Assembly: GCF_000341265.1 (NCBI RefSeq)
Contig: NZ_ANAE01000088.1
Span: 13,674 to 62,672 of the forward strand
Reading direction: 5' to 3'
DNA from: Nocardiopsis prasina DSM 43845
Lineage (GTDB): Bacteria; Actinomycetota; Actinomycetes; Streptosporangiales; Streptosporangiaceae
DNA: 48,999 nt
The notes beneath the pieces were generated by a model. That model saw nothing but the letters and a program-made list of their open reading frames with translations, did no database searches and had not been told where the DNA came from. This document shows, in pieces, positions 36,770 to 44,786 of the stretch. A program made the translations under genes and the position numbers. Position 1 is the stretch's first letter. Each line of letters opens with the position of its first letter.

Positions 36770-37132
36770 TCAGCCCAGCAGTGCCCCGGCCACGGTCAGC
36801 CCCGCCCACGCCGCACCCACACCCAGACCCAGGTGGGCCAGCACGTTCACAAGGGCGCGCCCCCGGGAGCCGGTTCGGCAGAGCTGGACCGTCTCGTACG
36901 CGAACGTGGAGTAGGTGGTCAGCGCCCCGCACACCCCCACGCCCAGCAGAGACATCGCCTCGGGGGACAGGGGGAGGGCCAGCAGCGCCCCGAGGACCAG
37001 GCTGCCCACCACGTTCACCACCAGGGTTCCCCAGGGGAAGTCCTCGCCGAGCCGGCGTTTGAGTTCCAGGTCCACGAGGAAGCGGACAGGAGCTCCCACG
37101 GCCGCGCCCAGAACGACCATCAGCTCGCTCAC
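36770..37132 (-). CDS. crcB: Fluoride efflux channel CrcB, second subunit
   Basis: The 120-aa membrane protein has four helices and CrcB/Fluc motifs: GAAVGAPVRFLVDLEL, GTLVVNVVGSLVLG (with the conserved asparagine) and GVCGALTTYSTFAYET, which forms the fluoride path and central sodium site. The GTG at 37132 overlaps the stop of the previous crcB gene by GTGA, so both are co-translated. Paired crcB genes of unlike sequence make heterodimeric channels in several Gram-positive bacteria. It protects the cytoplasm from fluoride. Confidence 0.9.
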   Translation of the reverse strand: MSELMVVLGAAVGAPVRFLVDLELKRRLGEDFPWGTLVVNVVGSLVLGALLALPLSPEAMSLLGVGVCGALTTYSTFAYETVQLCRTGSRGRALVNVLAHLGLGVGAAWAGLTVAGALLG

Positions 37133-37554
37133 GGGTTGCGCCCTCCTCCGTGTGTGAGGAACCGGTGGGCCAACGAGGAGGCGGCCCAGGCCGCGGTGAG
37201 CGCCCCCGCGACCGTGAGGAGGAGGTAGGTCAGCGCGACCTGGGGTGCGCCCCGCTCCAGGGCGGTGACCACGTCAGTGGCGTAGGCGGAGAAGGTGGTG
37301 TACCCGCCGAGGAACCCCACCCCCCAGAAGGGGCGGACGAGGCGGTTCCCGGGCCAGCGGTGCACGATCAGCTCCATGAGCAGGCCGATCAGCAGGCTGC
37401 CGGTGACGTTGATCGCCAGGATCGTCCAGGAGACCCCGGAGGCCGCGGGCGGGCAGAGCGCGTCCAGGGCGTGCCGGGTCAGTGCGCCCAGTGCCCCACC
37501 GGCGGACACGGCGGCGACCAGGAGCGGCAGCGACCCCCGTGCGGATGTGGACAT
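37129..37554 (-). CDS. crcB: Fluoride efflux channel CrcB, first subunit
   Basis: The 141-aa membrane protein has four helices with GGALGALTRHALDAL, SWTILAINVTGSLLIG (conserved Asn) and FLGGYTTFSAYATD, the Fluc signature. It is the first gene of a translationally coupled pair with the second crcB. CACAAT (37561-37566, reverse) ends 6 nt from ATG 37554, so the message appears leaderless. That leaves no room for a leader fluoride riboswitch, and none was seen upstream. The pair would act as one dual-topology channel in the cytoplasmic membrane. Confidence 0.9.
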   Translation of the reverse strand: MSTSARGSLPLLVAAVSAGGALGALTRHALDALCPPAASGVSWTILAINVTGSLLIGLLMELIVHRWPGNRLVRPFWGVGFLGGYTTFSAYATDVVTALERGAPQVALTYLLLTVAGALTAAWAASSLAHRFLTHGGGRNP

Positions 37555-37665
37555 GGGGTCATTGTGCACCCGCCGTAGCCGCCGTGCCCGATCAGTGCGG
37601 GTGGCGACAACGGCGCGACTCCGATATCCCGTGGCGGCCCGGTGCGCGCGTGCCTGGAGAACCGC

Positions 37666-37803
37666 ATGCACGTGGACCTGGTGGGGGACGGTGTCGAGCT
37701 CGAACGACTGTTCTCCCTGGGCGCCTCCGTGCTCGCTCGTCTCCCCGGCCTGGTGGTGTTGGCCGACCCCGAGGAAAACGAGTTCTGCCTGGTCGACGAC
37801 TGA
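37666..37803 (+). pseudogene. Truncated VOC/glyoxalase-type fragment
   Basis: The 45-codon frame from ATG 37666 to TGA 37803 reads NRMHVDLVGDGVELERLF and then LGASVLARLPGLVVLADPE, ending NEFCLVDD. This is the C-terminal quarter of a VOC/glyoxalase domain, very similar in pattern to residues at the end of the VOC protein at 45762-46499. No matching N-terminal part is found upstream; instead the divergent crcB promoter sits there. It is best read as a remnant, though a short expressed protein cannot be ruled out. Confidence 0.65.
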
Positions 37804-37878
37804 GGTGTCCGCGAGCCCTCAGGGTCCGGGCTCAGGGGGCGTTCAGGGCCATCCCCCATAGTTTCCTGGCCCGGCGTA

Positions 37879-37923
37879 TAGGATTCTGGCCATGCAGTCA
37901 GAAAATAATCCAGACGGCCAGAA
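37879..37923. promoter_or_regulatory. Leaderless promoter and inverted repeat over a tetR start
   Basis: TAGGAT (37879-37884) ends 7 nt before ATG 37892. TTCTGGCC (37884-37891) and GGCCAGAA (37916-37923) form an 8-bp inverted repeat that spans the start codon, so a bound repressor would block transcription start. Binding by the encoded TetR is inferred. Confidence 0.45.
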
Positions 37924-38512
37924 GCGGTCCTTCATCGAGGAGGCCCGCAGGGCGCAGATCATCGAGGCGGCGGTGGCGACCATCGCCGAGGCGGGCTACC
38001 CCAGCGCCTCCCTCGCTCGGATCGCTAGGACCGCCGGGATCAGCAAGGGCGTGATCTCCTACCACTTCGACGGCAAGGACGAGCTGATGGACCAGGTGGT
38101 GACGGGCGTCTACACCGAGATCGCCGAGACGGTCGCCGCCCGGGTCATGGCACAGGCCGACGCCGAGGCGATGCTGCGCGCCCACGTGCGCGGCGTGGCC
38201 GAGTACGCACTGGAACACCGTGACCGCATGGCCGCGCTCGCCCAGATCTTCATCCACGCACGCGACGCCGACGGCGGCCCCCGGTTCGGGGGGCGCAAGG
38301 CCGAGCCGCTGTACCAGGGCCTCGAGGCGTTCTACCGCCACGGGCAGGACAGCGGCGAGTTCCGCGACTTCGACGTGCGCGTGATGGCGGTCAGCCAGCA
38401 GTCGTCCATCGACGCGATGTTCGAGTACTGGCGCGTCCACCCCGACCACGACCTGCTCGCGCACGCCGACGAACTGGGAGAACTCCTGGTCCGCGCCACC
38501 CGAGCCGACTGA
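37892..38512 (+). CDS. TetR-family transcriptional regulator
   Basis: The 206-aa protein has a TetR helix-turn-helix (ARIARTAGISKGVISYHFDGKDEL, about residues 42-65) and a helical ligand domain. It is 37 nt upstream of a membrane acyltransferase gene in the same direction, so the two likely form an operon and the regulator controls its own cluster. The start is likely leaderless, with an inverted repeat across it. Confidence 0.87.
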   Translation: MQSENNPDGQKRSFIEEARRAQIIEAAVATIAEAGYPSASLARIARTAGISKGVISYHFDGKDELMDQVVTGVYTEIAETVAARVMAQADAEAMLRAHVRGVAEYALEHRDRMAALAQIFIHARDADGGPRFGGRKAEPLYQGLEAFYRHGQDSGEFRDFDVRVMAVSQQSSIDAMFEYWRVHPDHDLLAHADELGELLVRATRAD

Positions 38513-38549
38513 CTGCCCCAGGGCTCACCCAACCCGGACAGAGGGCACC

Positions 38550-39728
38550 ATGACACCGCGACCATCCACGACCACCACGACCCGTCCCCCGGCCACCACG
38601 GCACGCCTGTTCTTCGTCGACAACCTGCGCGTGTTCCTGACGGTGCTGGTGGTCCTGCACCACGTGGCCATCACCTACGGCAACATCCCGCTGTGGTTCT
38701 ACACCGAACCCGCCCAGGACCCCACCGGCGGCCTGTTGGACCTGTTCGTGGTCCTCAACCAGACCTTCTTCATGGGCCTGTTCTTCCTGCTGGCCGGGTA
38801 CTTCGTCCCGGGGGCGGCGGACCGCCGGGGGCGGCGCTCCTTCGTCCGTGAACGCCTGGTCCGCCTGGGCGCGCCCCTGCTGCTGTTCCTGCTGTTGCTG
38901 CGCCCCCTGGCCATGGCGCCCGCGCACGCGGACATGCTGGCCGCCGACCCCGAGCTGTCGTACTGGATGCTCTACGTGTTCGGGATCGACCCTGGACCCT
39001 TGTGGTTCGTGGAGGTCCTGTTGGTGATGAGCCTGGTCTACGTGGTGGTCCGGGGTCTGCGTGAGCGCCGCGCCCCCGTCCTGGAGGCCGGTGCGGCTCG
39101 GGATGCGTCCCGGCCCGCTGACTCCGAGCCGCTGCACTGGTTCGTCCCGGTCGTGCTGTTCGCGGCGGGGCTGGCGGTGGTCACCTTCGTGTGGCGGTTC
39201 GCCTTCCCCGCGCCGTACTGGCCGGTGGTGGGGCTGCCCAGCCCCGGCTACCTGCCCCAGTACGCGGCCCTGTTCACCGTGGGTGTGTTCGCGTACCGGC
39301 GCAACTGGCTGATGCGACTCCCGAACTCGGCAGGGTGGGGCGGACCGGCCATGGCGGTCGCGGGTCTGGTCGCCCTGGGGGCGGCCGTCGCGGTCCTGGG
39401 TGTGGACTCCCTGACCCCGGGTGGGTGGCAGGTGCTGGTCCAGCTCCTGGCGGAGACCCTCTTCTCCATGGGCGTGGTGGTGACGCTGCTGGTGCTCTTC
39501 CGGAGGCTGTGCAACCGGAGCAACCGCTTCCTGGGCTTCCTCTCCGACAACGCCTTCGCGGTCTACGTGCTGCACGCCCTCGTGCTGGTCGCGCTCGGGC
39601 TGGCGCTGAGCGGGTGGGAGGCCAGCGCCCTCGCCAAGTTCGCCGGGATGGCCGCCTTGGCCGTGCCGTTGTGCTGGGTGGTGGCCGCCGCCGTGCGGTC
39701 CTTCCCGGGGGCCCGACGCATCCTCTGA
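38550..39728 (+). CDS. Membrane acyltransferase family 3 protein
   Basis: The 392-aa protein has about ten helices and the acyltransferase-3 pattern: RLFFVDNLRVFLTVLVVLHH at the N-terminus (His that would act in catalysis), a cytoplasmic basic loop RRGRRSFVRERLVRLG, and DNAFAVYVLHALVLV near the end. Such proteins move acyl groups onto exported sugars, lipids or peptides; the acceptor is unknown. GAGGG is about 6 nt before ATG. It follows the TetR gene and is followed 64 nt later by a sugar O-acetyltransferase. Confidence 0.85.
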   Translation: MTPRPSTTTTTRPPATTARLFFVDNLRVFLTVLVVLHHVAITYGNIPLWFYTEPAQDPTGGLLDLFVVLNQTFFMGLFFLLAGYFVPGAADRRGRRSFVRERLVRLGAPLLLFLLLLRPLAMAPAHADMLAADPELSYWMLYVFGIDPGPLWFVEVLLVMSLVYVVVRGLRERRAPVLEAGAARDASRPADSEPLHWFVPVVLFAAGLAVVTFVWRFAFPAPYWPVVGLPSPGYLPQYAALFTVGVFAYRRNWLMRLPNSAGWGGPAMAVAGLVALGAAVAVLGVDSLTPGGWQVLVQLLAETLFSMGVVVTLLVLFRRLCNRSNRFLGFLSDNAFAVYVLHALVLVALGLALSGWEASALAKFAGMAALAVPLCWVVAAAVRSFPGARRIL

Positions 39729-39792
39729 ATCGAGGTGCGCGACGGAACCCCAGGGTTAGGGTCGAGCCAGGACTCCCGAAGGAAGGACCCCC

Positions 39793-40347
39793 GTGGGCAC
39801 TCAGAAGGAACGCATGCTGGCCGGCGAGCTCTACCTCGCCGACGACCCCGAGATCGACGCGGACGTGGCCCAGGCCCGGCTGCGCTCCGAAGCGTTCAAC
39901 AGCACTGCGGCCGACGATGTGGAGGGCAGGCACAAGGCCCTGACCGACCTCGTCGGTGAGCTGGGTGAGGGGAGCGAGGTCCGTCCGCCGCTGCGGGTGG
40001 ACCTGGGGTACCGGATCACCATCGGGCCTCGCTCGTTCGTCAACTTCGACGCGGTCATGCTCGACGTCGCCCCCATCACCATCGGCGCGGACGTGCTGAT
40101 CGGTCCGGGCGTCCAGCTGCTCACCCCCACACACCCCCTCGACCCCGAGTTGCGCCGAGCCAAGTGGGAGGCTGCCGAGCCCATCACCATCGGCGACAAC
40201 GTGTGGCTCGGTGGCGGGGTCATCGTCTGCCCGGGTGTGACCATCGGTGAGAACACCGTGGTGGGCGCGGGGGCGGTGGTGTCCAAGGACCTGGCCGCCA
40301 ACGTGGTGGCGGTCGGGAATCCGGCCCGGGTCGTCAAGGAGATCTGA
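39793..40347 (+). CDS. Sugar O-acetyltransferase (Maa/LacA-like)
   Basis: The 184-aa left-handed beta-helix enzyme has the Maa N-terminus (KERMLAGELYLADDPE), PLRVDLGYRITIG, and hexapeptide repeats such as ITIGADVLIGPGVQL, ITIGDNVWLGGGVIV and TIGENTVVGAGAVV. It transfers acetyl from acetyl-CoA to sugars like maltose or galactoside; acceptor not known. The His of PTHPLD is the likely catalytic residue. GTG 39793 has GGAAGGA 5 nt upstream. It ends 24 nt before a YjbR gene, likely same transcript. Confidence 0.88.
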   Translation: MGTQKERMLAGELYLADDPEIDADVAQARLRSEAFNSTAADDVEGRHKALTDLVGELGEGSEVRPPLRVDLGYRITIGPRSFVNFDAVMLDVAPITIGADVLIGPGVQLLTPTHPLDPELRRAKWEAAEPITIGDNVWLGGGVIVCPGVTIGENTVVGAGAVVSKDLAANVVAVGNPARVVKEI

Positions 40348-40371
40348 CGCCCCCGTGAGGGAGGAGCACGC

Positions 40372-40719
40372 ATGAGCGGCGAGGACGACGTCCGGCGGAT
40401 CGCGCTGGCACTGCCGGAGGTGACCGAACGCCCCTGCTATGGCAGGCCCGCCTTCTACGCCTCGGGCAGGATCTTCGCCCGCCTGCACGACATGCCCGAC
40501 GTCCTGGTCCTGTGGCTGGCCAGCGCCGAGCACGGTCAGGAGCTGAGGGACGGCGACCCGGAGCGGTTCTTCACCACCGACCACTACCAAGGGCACGCCA
40601 GCGTGCTGGTGCGCCTGGGCCTGGTGGAGACCACGGAGCTGTCCGAGCTGCTGGACGAGGCCTGGCGTCTTCGCGCCCCGCGCCGCCTGACCGGGCCCGG
40701 ACCGGACACGCGGGGCTGA
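40372..40719 (+). CDS. MmcQ/YjbR family protein
   Basis: The 115-aa protein has the YjbR fold of DNA-binding-like proteins: VRRIALALPEVTERPCYGRPAF, then RIFARLHDMPDVLVLWL and FTTDHYQGHASVLVRL. The family's role is not settled. GGAGGAG lies 6 nt before ATG 40372. It comes 24 nt after the sugar acetyltransferase and ends at a strong terminator, marking the end of this transcript. Confidence 0.86.
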   Translation: MSGEDDVRRIALALPEVTERPCYGRPAFYASGRIFARLHDMPDVLVLWLASAEHGQELRDGDPERFFTTDHYQGHASVLVRLGLVETTELSELLDEAWRLRAPRRLTGPGPDTRG

Positions 40720-40725
40720 CCCTGG

Positions 40726-40766
40726 GGTGAGGGGCGGGGACACGTGGTGTGTCCCCGCCCCTCACC
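40726..40766 (+). terminator. Hairpin terminator after YjbR gene
   Basis: A perfect 17-bp inverted repeat (40726-40742 with 40750-40766) with a 7-nt loop starts 6 nt past the stop. It lies between the YjbR gene and the convergent ABC exporter gene and may serve both. Confidence 0.85.
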
Positions 40767-40922
40767 CGTCCCGGTCGGAAACGAGCTGACGGGTGTGTCT
40801 CTCCCGGCATGTGACCCCGCTGGTCAGGTGGCATGGGGAGCCGGGGCCTCGTGTGCGGGCCACGGCCACGGAGGGGCCGTTCCCCGGTGTGGCGCCACCG
40901 GGGAACGGGGTCTGCGACACCG

Positions 40923-42818
40923 CTAGGGGGCCTGGACAGCCGACGCCGGTTCGGTGTCCCCGTGGGAGAACTGGGTCCGGTACAGCTCGGCATAGCGCCC
41001 GCCCCGGGCCAGCAGCTCGGTGTGGGTTCCGCGTTCCGCGATCCTCCCGGCCTCGACCACCAGGATCGCGTCGGCGGCGCGGATGGTGGACAGCCGGTGG
41101 GCGATGACCAGGGCGGTCCGCCCCTCCAGGGCCTCGGCCAGGGCCGCCTGGACCGCGGCCTCGGACGTGGAGTCCAGGGCGGATGTGGCCTCGTCGAGGA
41201 TGACCACCTCGGGCCCGGTCAGCAGGAGGCGGGCGATCGTGAGCCGCTGGCGTTCCCCGCCGGAGAAGCGGTAGCCGCGTTCGCCGACCACCGTGTCCAG
41301 CCCGTCGGGCAAGCTGCCGACCAGGGTGTCCAGGCGGGCGCGGCGCAGGGCGTCCCAGACCTGGGCGTCGGTGGCCTCCGGGGACCCCAGGGTGAGGTTG
41401 GCGCGGATGGACTCGTGGAACAGGTGTCCGTCCTGCGTGACCATGCCCAGGGTGGCGCGCACGGACGCGAACGTGAGGTCGCGGACGTCGGTCCCGGCCA
41501 GACGGACTGAGCCCTCGTCCACGTCGTACAGGCGCGGGGTGAGCTGGGCGATGGTGGACTTGCCCGCCCCGGAGGAGCCGACCAGGGCCACCGTCTGGCC
41601 GGGTTCGACCCGGAAGGACACTCCGTGCAGGACCGGTCCGTTGTCGGTGGTGTCCAGGGTGGCGACCTCCTCCAGGGAGGCCAGGGAGACCCGGTCGGCG
41701 GTGGGGTAGCCGAAGGTGACGTCGTCGAATTCCAGCGAGACCGGCCCGGCGGGGACCGGGCGCGCGTCCGGCTTCTCGTCCACGAGGGGTTCGAGGTCGA
41801 GCACCTCGAACACCCTGCTGAAGCTGACCAGGGCGCTCATGATCTCCACGCGGGCACTGGCCAGGGCGGTCAGCGGGGCGTACAGGCGGGTGAGGAGCAT
41901 GCCCATCGCCACGACCGTTCCGGCGTCGAGCTGGCCGCGCAGCGCGTAGAAGCCGCCGAGGCCGTAGACCAGGGCAAGGGCGAGCGCGGAGACCAGTGTC
42001 AGGGCGGTGAAGAAGACCTCCTGGACCATGGCGGTGCGCACTCCGATGTCGCGGACCCGGCTGGCTCGGCGGGCGAACTCGGCGGACTCGTCTCCGGGGC
42101 GGCCGAAGAGCTTGACCAGGGTGGCGCCGGGCGCGGAGAAGCGCTCGGTCATCTGGGTGCTCATGGCGGAGTTGTGGATGGTGCGCTCGCGTTCGATCCT
42201 GGCCAGGCGGGCGCCCATGCGGCGGGCCGGCAGGACGAAGACGGGCAGCAGCACCAGCGAGAGCAGGGTGATCTGCCAGGACAGGGTCACCATGACGACC
42301 AGCGCGAGGACGAGGGTGACGAAGTTGCTGATCACTCCGGACAGGACGTCGCTGAAGGCGCGTTGGGCGCCGATGACGTCGTTGTTGAGCCTGCTGACCA
42401 GCGCGCCGGTGCGGGTGCGGGTGAAGAAGGCGACCGGCATGCGCTGGACGTGGTCGTAGACGGTGGTGCGCAGGTCCAGGATGAGCCCCTCGCCGACCCG
42501 GGAGGAGAGCCACCGCACGATCAGGGCGAGGACGGCCTCGGCGATCGCGACCAGGGCGATGAGTCCGGCCAGCAGGAGGACCGGCCTGAGGGGCGATCCG
42601 TCCACGATCTCGTTGACGACCTCACCGGCCAGGAGCGGGGACGCCACCGCCAAAGCGGCCACGAGGACGCTGAGCGCGAGGAACCAGGCTAGGGGGCGCG
42701 AGTGCGGGCGGGCGAAGGCGGCGATCCTGCGCAGGACCGGCAGGGAGAAGGGGCGTTGATCCTCGTGGGCGTGCATCGCGTGGTAGATCGAGTTCCACGC
42801 GGCCATTTCCATACTCAT
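40923..42818 (-). CDS. ABC exporter, fused permease and ATPase
   Basis: The 631-aa half-transporter has six helices (about residues 35-320; ALVSRLNNDVIGAQRAF and following) and a C-terminal ATPase with Walker A VGSSGAGKST, signature YRFSGGERQRL and Walker B VVILDEATS. It likely homodimerises to export a lipid, peptide or drug. ATG 42818 is preferred (GGTGGA 7 nt upstream); GTG 42830 would add four residues. It is divergent from an alpha/beta hydrolase gene across a repeat-rich AT-rich region and is convergent with YjbR. Confidence 0.88.
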   Translation of the reverse strand: MSMEMAAWNSIYHAMHAHEDQRPFSLPVLRRIAAFARPHSRPLAWFLALSVLVAALAVASPLLAGEVVNEIVDGSPLRPVLLLAGLIALVAIAEAVLALIVRWLSSRVGEGLILDLRTTVYDHVQRMPVAFFTRTRTGALVSRLNNDVIGAQRAFSDVLSGVISNFVTLVLALVVMVTLSWQITLLSLVLLPVFVLPARRMGARLARIERERTIHNSAMSTQMTERFSAPGATLVKLFGRPGDESAEFARRASRVRDIGVRTAMVQEVFFTALTLVSALALALVYGLGGFYALRGQLDAGTVVAMGMLLTRLYAPLTALASARVEIMSALVSFSRVFEVLDLEPLVDEKPDARPVPAGPVSLEFDDVTFGYPTADRVSLASLEEVATLDTTDNGPVLHGVSFRVEPGQTVALVGSSGAGKSTIAQLTPRLYDVDEGSVRLAGTDVRDLTFASVRATLGMVTQDGHLFHESIRANLTLGSPEATDAQVWDALRRARLDTLVGSLPDGLDTVVGERGYRFSGGERQRLTIARLLLTGPEVVILDEATSALDSTSEAAVQAALAEALEGRTALVIAHRLSTIRAADAILVVEAGRIAERGTHTELLARGGRYAELYRTQFSHGDTEPASAVQAP

Positions 42819-42851
42819 GGGGTCATCCACCGGTCCGTGTCGTTGGCTACC

Positions 42852-42959
42852 CCTGAACAGTAGAACCTCAACAATAGTTCAGGTCAACTTTGCACACGCA
42901 TCTCTCTCACACTCCTTATTGTTCCCTGACATGTGGGCGTTTAGGGTAGCTTAGGGAAC
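42852..42959. promoter_or_regulatory. AT-rich divergent control region with nested inverted repeats
   Basis: The region between the ABC exporter and the hydrolase holds several dyads: CCTGAAC (42852-42858) / GTTCAGG (42877-42883), AACAATA (42870-42876) / TATTGTT (42917-42923), and GTTCCCT (42921-42927) / AGGGAAC (42953-42959). No regulator gene is adjacent, so a distant regulator probably acts here. Confidence 0.45.
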
Positions 42960-42974
42960 TAAAGGGAGGATGTC

Positions 42975-43832
42975 ATGAGTGTGATCTACCGGACCGAGGC
43001 CGAGGGGCAGTGGCTCCGACAGCGGTACAGCCAGGCCCTGGCCGACGCCCCGGTGTCGAACCGGCAGCTGCGCGTCCCCACCCGCGAGGGCGAGACCTTC
43101 GTGTTCGCCTGCGGTCCCGAACAGGCTCCGCCACTGGTTCTGCTGCACGGTTCCGGGGCCAACGGCAGCCACTGGTACGCGGACCTGCCCGCGTGGTCCG
43201 AGCACTTCCGCGTGTACTCGGTGGACCTGGTCGGCGAACCCGGGCTGAGCGCGCCCTCCCGCCCTGACCTGGCCACGGAGGCCAGCGCGCTGTGGCTGGA
43301 CGACGTCCTGGCCGGGCTCGACGTGCACACGACCGCGATGGTCGGTATGTCCCTGGGGGGATGGACGGCCCTGGACTACGCGGTCCGCCGACCCGGACGA
43401 ATCACCCGCCTCGCCCTGGGATGTCCCGGAGGCCTGGGCGCGCAACGCCGGTGGAGCATCCTCGCGGCGGGGCTCCTGATGCTCCTCGGGCCACGCGCCC
43501 GGGAGCGCTCCGTCCGCTACCTGGTGGGGCTCGACCGCTCCGGAAACGAGGCGGTGCTGGAGGAGGTCATGGCGGTCTTCACCCGGTTCCGCCCGCGCAC
43601 CGAGGCCCTGCCGGTCCTCAGTGACGACGCTCTGCGCACGCTGGACCTCCCGCTCCAGGTCACCGTGGGCGACCGCGACCGGATGTTCGACTCCTCGGAG
43701 ACCGCCCGGCGGGTGCGCGCGTGCGTTCCACACGCGCACGTGCGGGTGCTTCCGGGGGTCGGCCACGCCCTTACGAGCCAGACCGGATCCGTTCTGGAGT
43801 TCCTTCGGGGGCGGGTTCCCCACCCCGGGTGA
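42975..43832 (+). CDS. Alpha/beta-fold hydrolase
   Basis: The 285-aa protein has the alpha/beta hydrolase oxyanion motif LLHGSGANGSHW, the nucleophile elbow GMSLGGWTAL (catalytic Ser), a VTVGDRDRMF acid region and the final VLPGVGHAL (catalytic His). It would hydrolyse an ester or similar bond; substrate unknown. GGGAGGA is 5 nt before ATG 42975. It is divergent from the ABC exporter, and its 3' end overlaps the 3' end of the convergent EamA gene by 62 nt. Confidence 0.87.
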   Translation: MSVIYRTEAEGQWLRQRYSQALADAPVSNRQLRVPTREGETFVFACGPEQAPPLVLLHGSGANGSHWYADLPAWSEHFRVYSVDLVGEPGLSAPSRPDLATEASALWLDDVLAGLDVHTTAMVGMSLGGWTALDYAVRRPGRITRLALGCPGGLGAQRRWSILAAGLLMLLGPRARERSVRYLVGLDRSGNEAVLEEVMAVFTRFRPRTEALPVLSDDALRTLDLPLQVTVGDRDRMFDSSETARRVRACVPHAHVRVLPGVGHALTSQTGSVLEFLRGRVPHPG

Positions 43833-44718
43833 CCGTTCCCGCGCTGACCGCGTTGGCGGCCACGATCGCCAGGATCGCCGCGCCCTCCACCCAGTCCAGA
43901 GCCTGTCCCAGCACCGCCCAGCCCGCGAGGGCCGCCATCACCGGGTGCACGCTCATGAACAGGCCGAAGAACCGGGCCGGGACCCGCCGCAGCGCGTACA
44001 GGTCGCCCAGGAACGGGACCATCGAGCAGAGGACCCCCGCCACCGCCGCGCACAGCACGGCGGTGAGCGTGGGCGGGTTCAGGTACAGGACGACGATCCC
44101 TACGGGGACGAACACGAGCGCGGAGATCCCCGCGGCGGCGGCCGATCCCTCGATCCCGGGCAGCCGCCGCCCCACCGTCCTGTTGAGCAGGATGTACGCC
44201 GCCCAACAGGCCGCCGCGACCAGGGCCAGGCAGATCCCGAGGTAGTCGGTGGACGGTTGCGGGCGCATGAGGACCGCGACCGCGCCGCCCGCCACCAGCG
44301 CGCAGGCCAGGTCGGTCCAGCGGCGCGAGGCGGCCAGGGCCACCGCCAGGGGACCGAGGAACTCCAGGGTGACGGCGAGCCCCAGACCGATGCGGTCGAC
44401 GGCCAGGTACAGGGTCAGGTTCATGGACCCGAACACCACCGCCATCGCCAGCACCGGCCACCACTGGTGCCAGGTGAACGAGCGCAGCCGGGGCCGTCCC
44501 ACCACCATCAGCACGGTGCCCGCCACCCACTGGCGGATCGCGACCACACCGACCGGCCCGATCACCGGGAAGGCCAGCGCGGCGGTGGCCGCGCCGACCT
44601 GGTTGGAGGCGCCGCCGGTCAGCATCACGGCGACGCCCCGCCATCGCCTCCCGCCCGCTTCGGGGCCGTTGCCCCCGGCCGTGGACCCGCCCTGTCCGGT
44701 GTCGGTGGAAGTCGTCAT
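43771..44718 (-). CDS. EamA-family (DMT) transporter, RhtA-like
   Basis: The 315-aa protein has about ten helices in two EamA repeats: QVGAATAALAFPVIGPVGVV, LEFLGPLAVALAA at the end of the first repeat and SVHPVMAALAGWAVLGQ in the last. Similar sequences include RhtA-type amino acid exporters. A polar N-terminal stretch (about 30 aa) precedes helix one. ATG 44718 is preferred. It is divergent from a LysR gene, whose product likely controls it, and its 3' end overlaps the hydrolase gene by 62 nt. Confidence 0.85.
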   Translation of the reverse strand: MTTSTDTGQGGSTAGGNGPEAGGRRWRGVAVMLTGGASNQVGAATAALAFPVIGPVGVVAIRQWVAGTVLMVVGRPRLRSFTWHQWWPVLAMAVVFGSMNLTLYLAVDRIGLGLAVTLEFLGPLAVALAASRRWTDLACALVAGGAVAVLMRPQPSTDYLGICLALVAAACWAAYILLNRTVGRRLPGIEGSAAAAGISALVFVPVGIVVLYLNPPTLTAVLCAAVAGVLCSMVPFLGDLYALRRVPARFFGLFMSVHPVMAALAGWAVLGQALDWVEGAAILAIVAANAVSAGTVTRGGEPAPEGTPERIRSGS

Positions 44719-44753
44719 ACCGCGAGCATCCACCGGCGTTTCACATACGCAAA

Positions 44754-44780
44754 ATGCATACGACTGTGCATCTATACGCT
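44754..44780 (+). promoter_or_regulatory. Possible LysR operator and promoter
   Basis: ATGCA (44754-44758) and TGCAT (44767-44771) form a dyad in the T-N11-A style of LysR binding sites, within the 68 bp between the EamA and lysR-type genes. A TACGCT hexamer (44775-44780) ends 6 nt before the LysR ATG, which suggests leaderless transcription and autorepression. Confidence 0.5.
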
Positions 44781-44786
44781 GGAGTC

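Noticed and set aside
37555..37665. Fluoride riboswitch upstream of crcB
   Set aside because: No matching consensus was found, and the crcB start appears leaderless.
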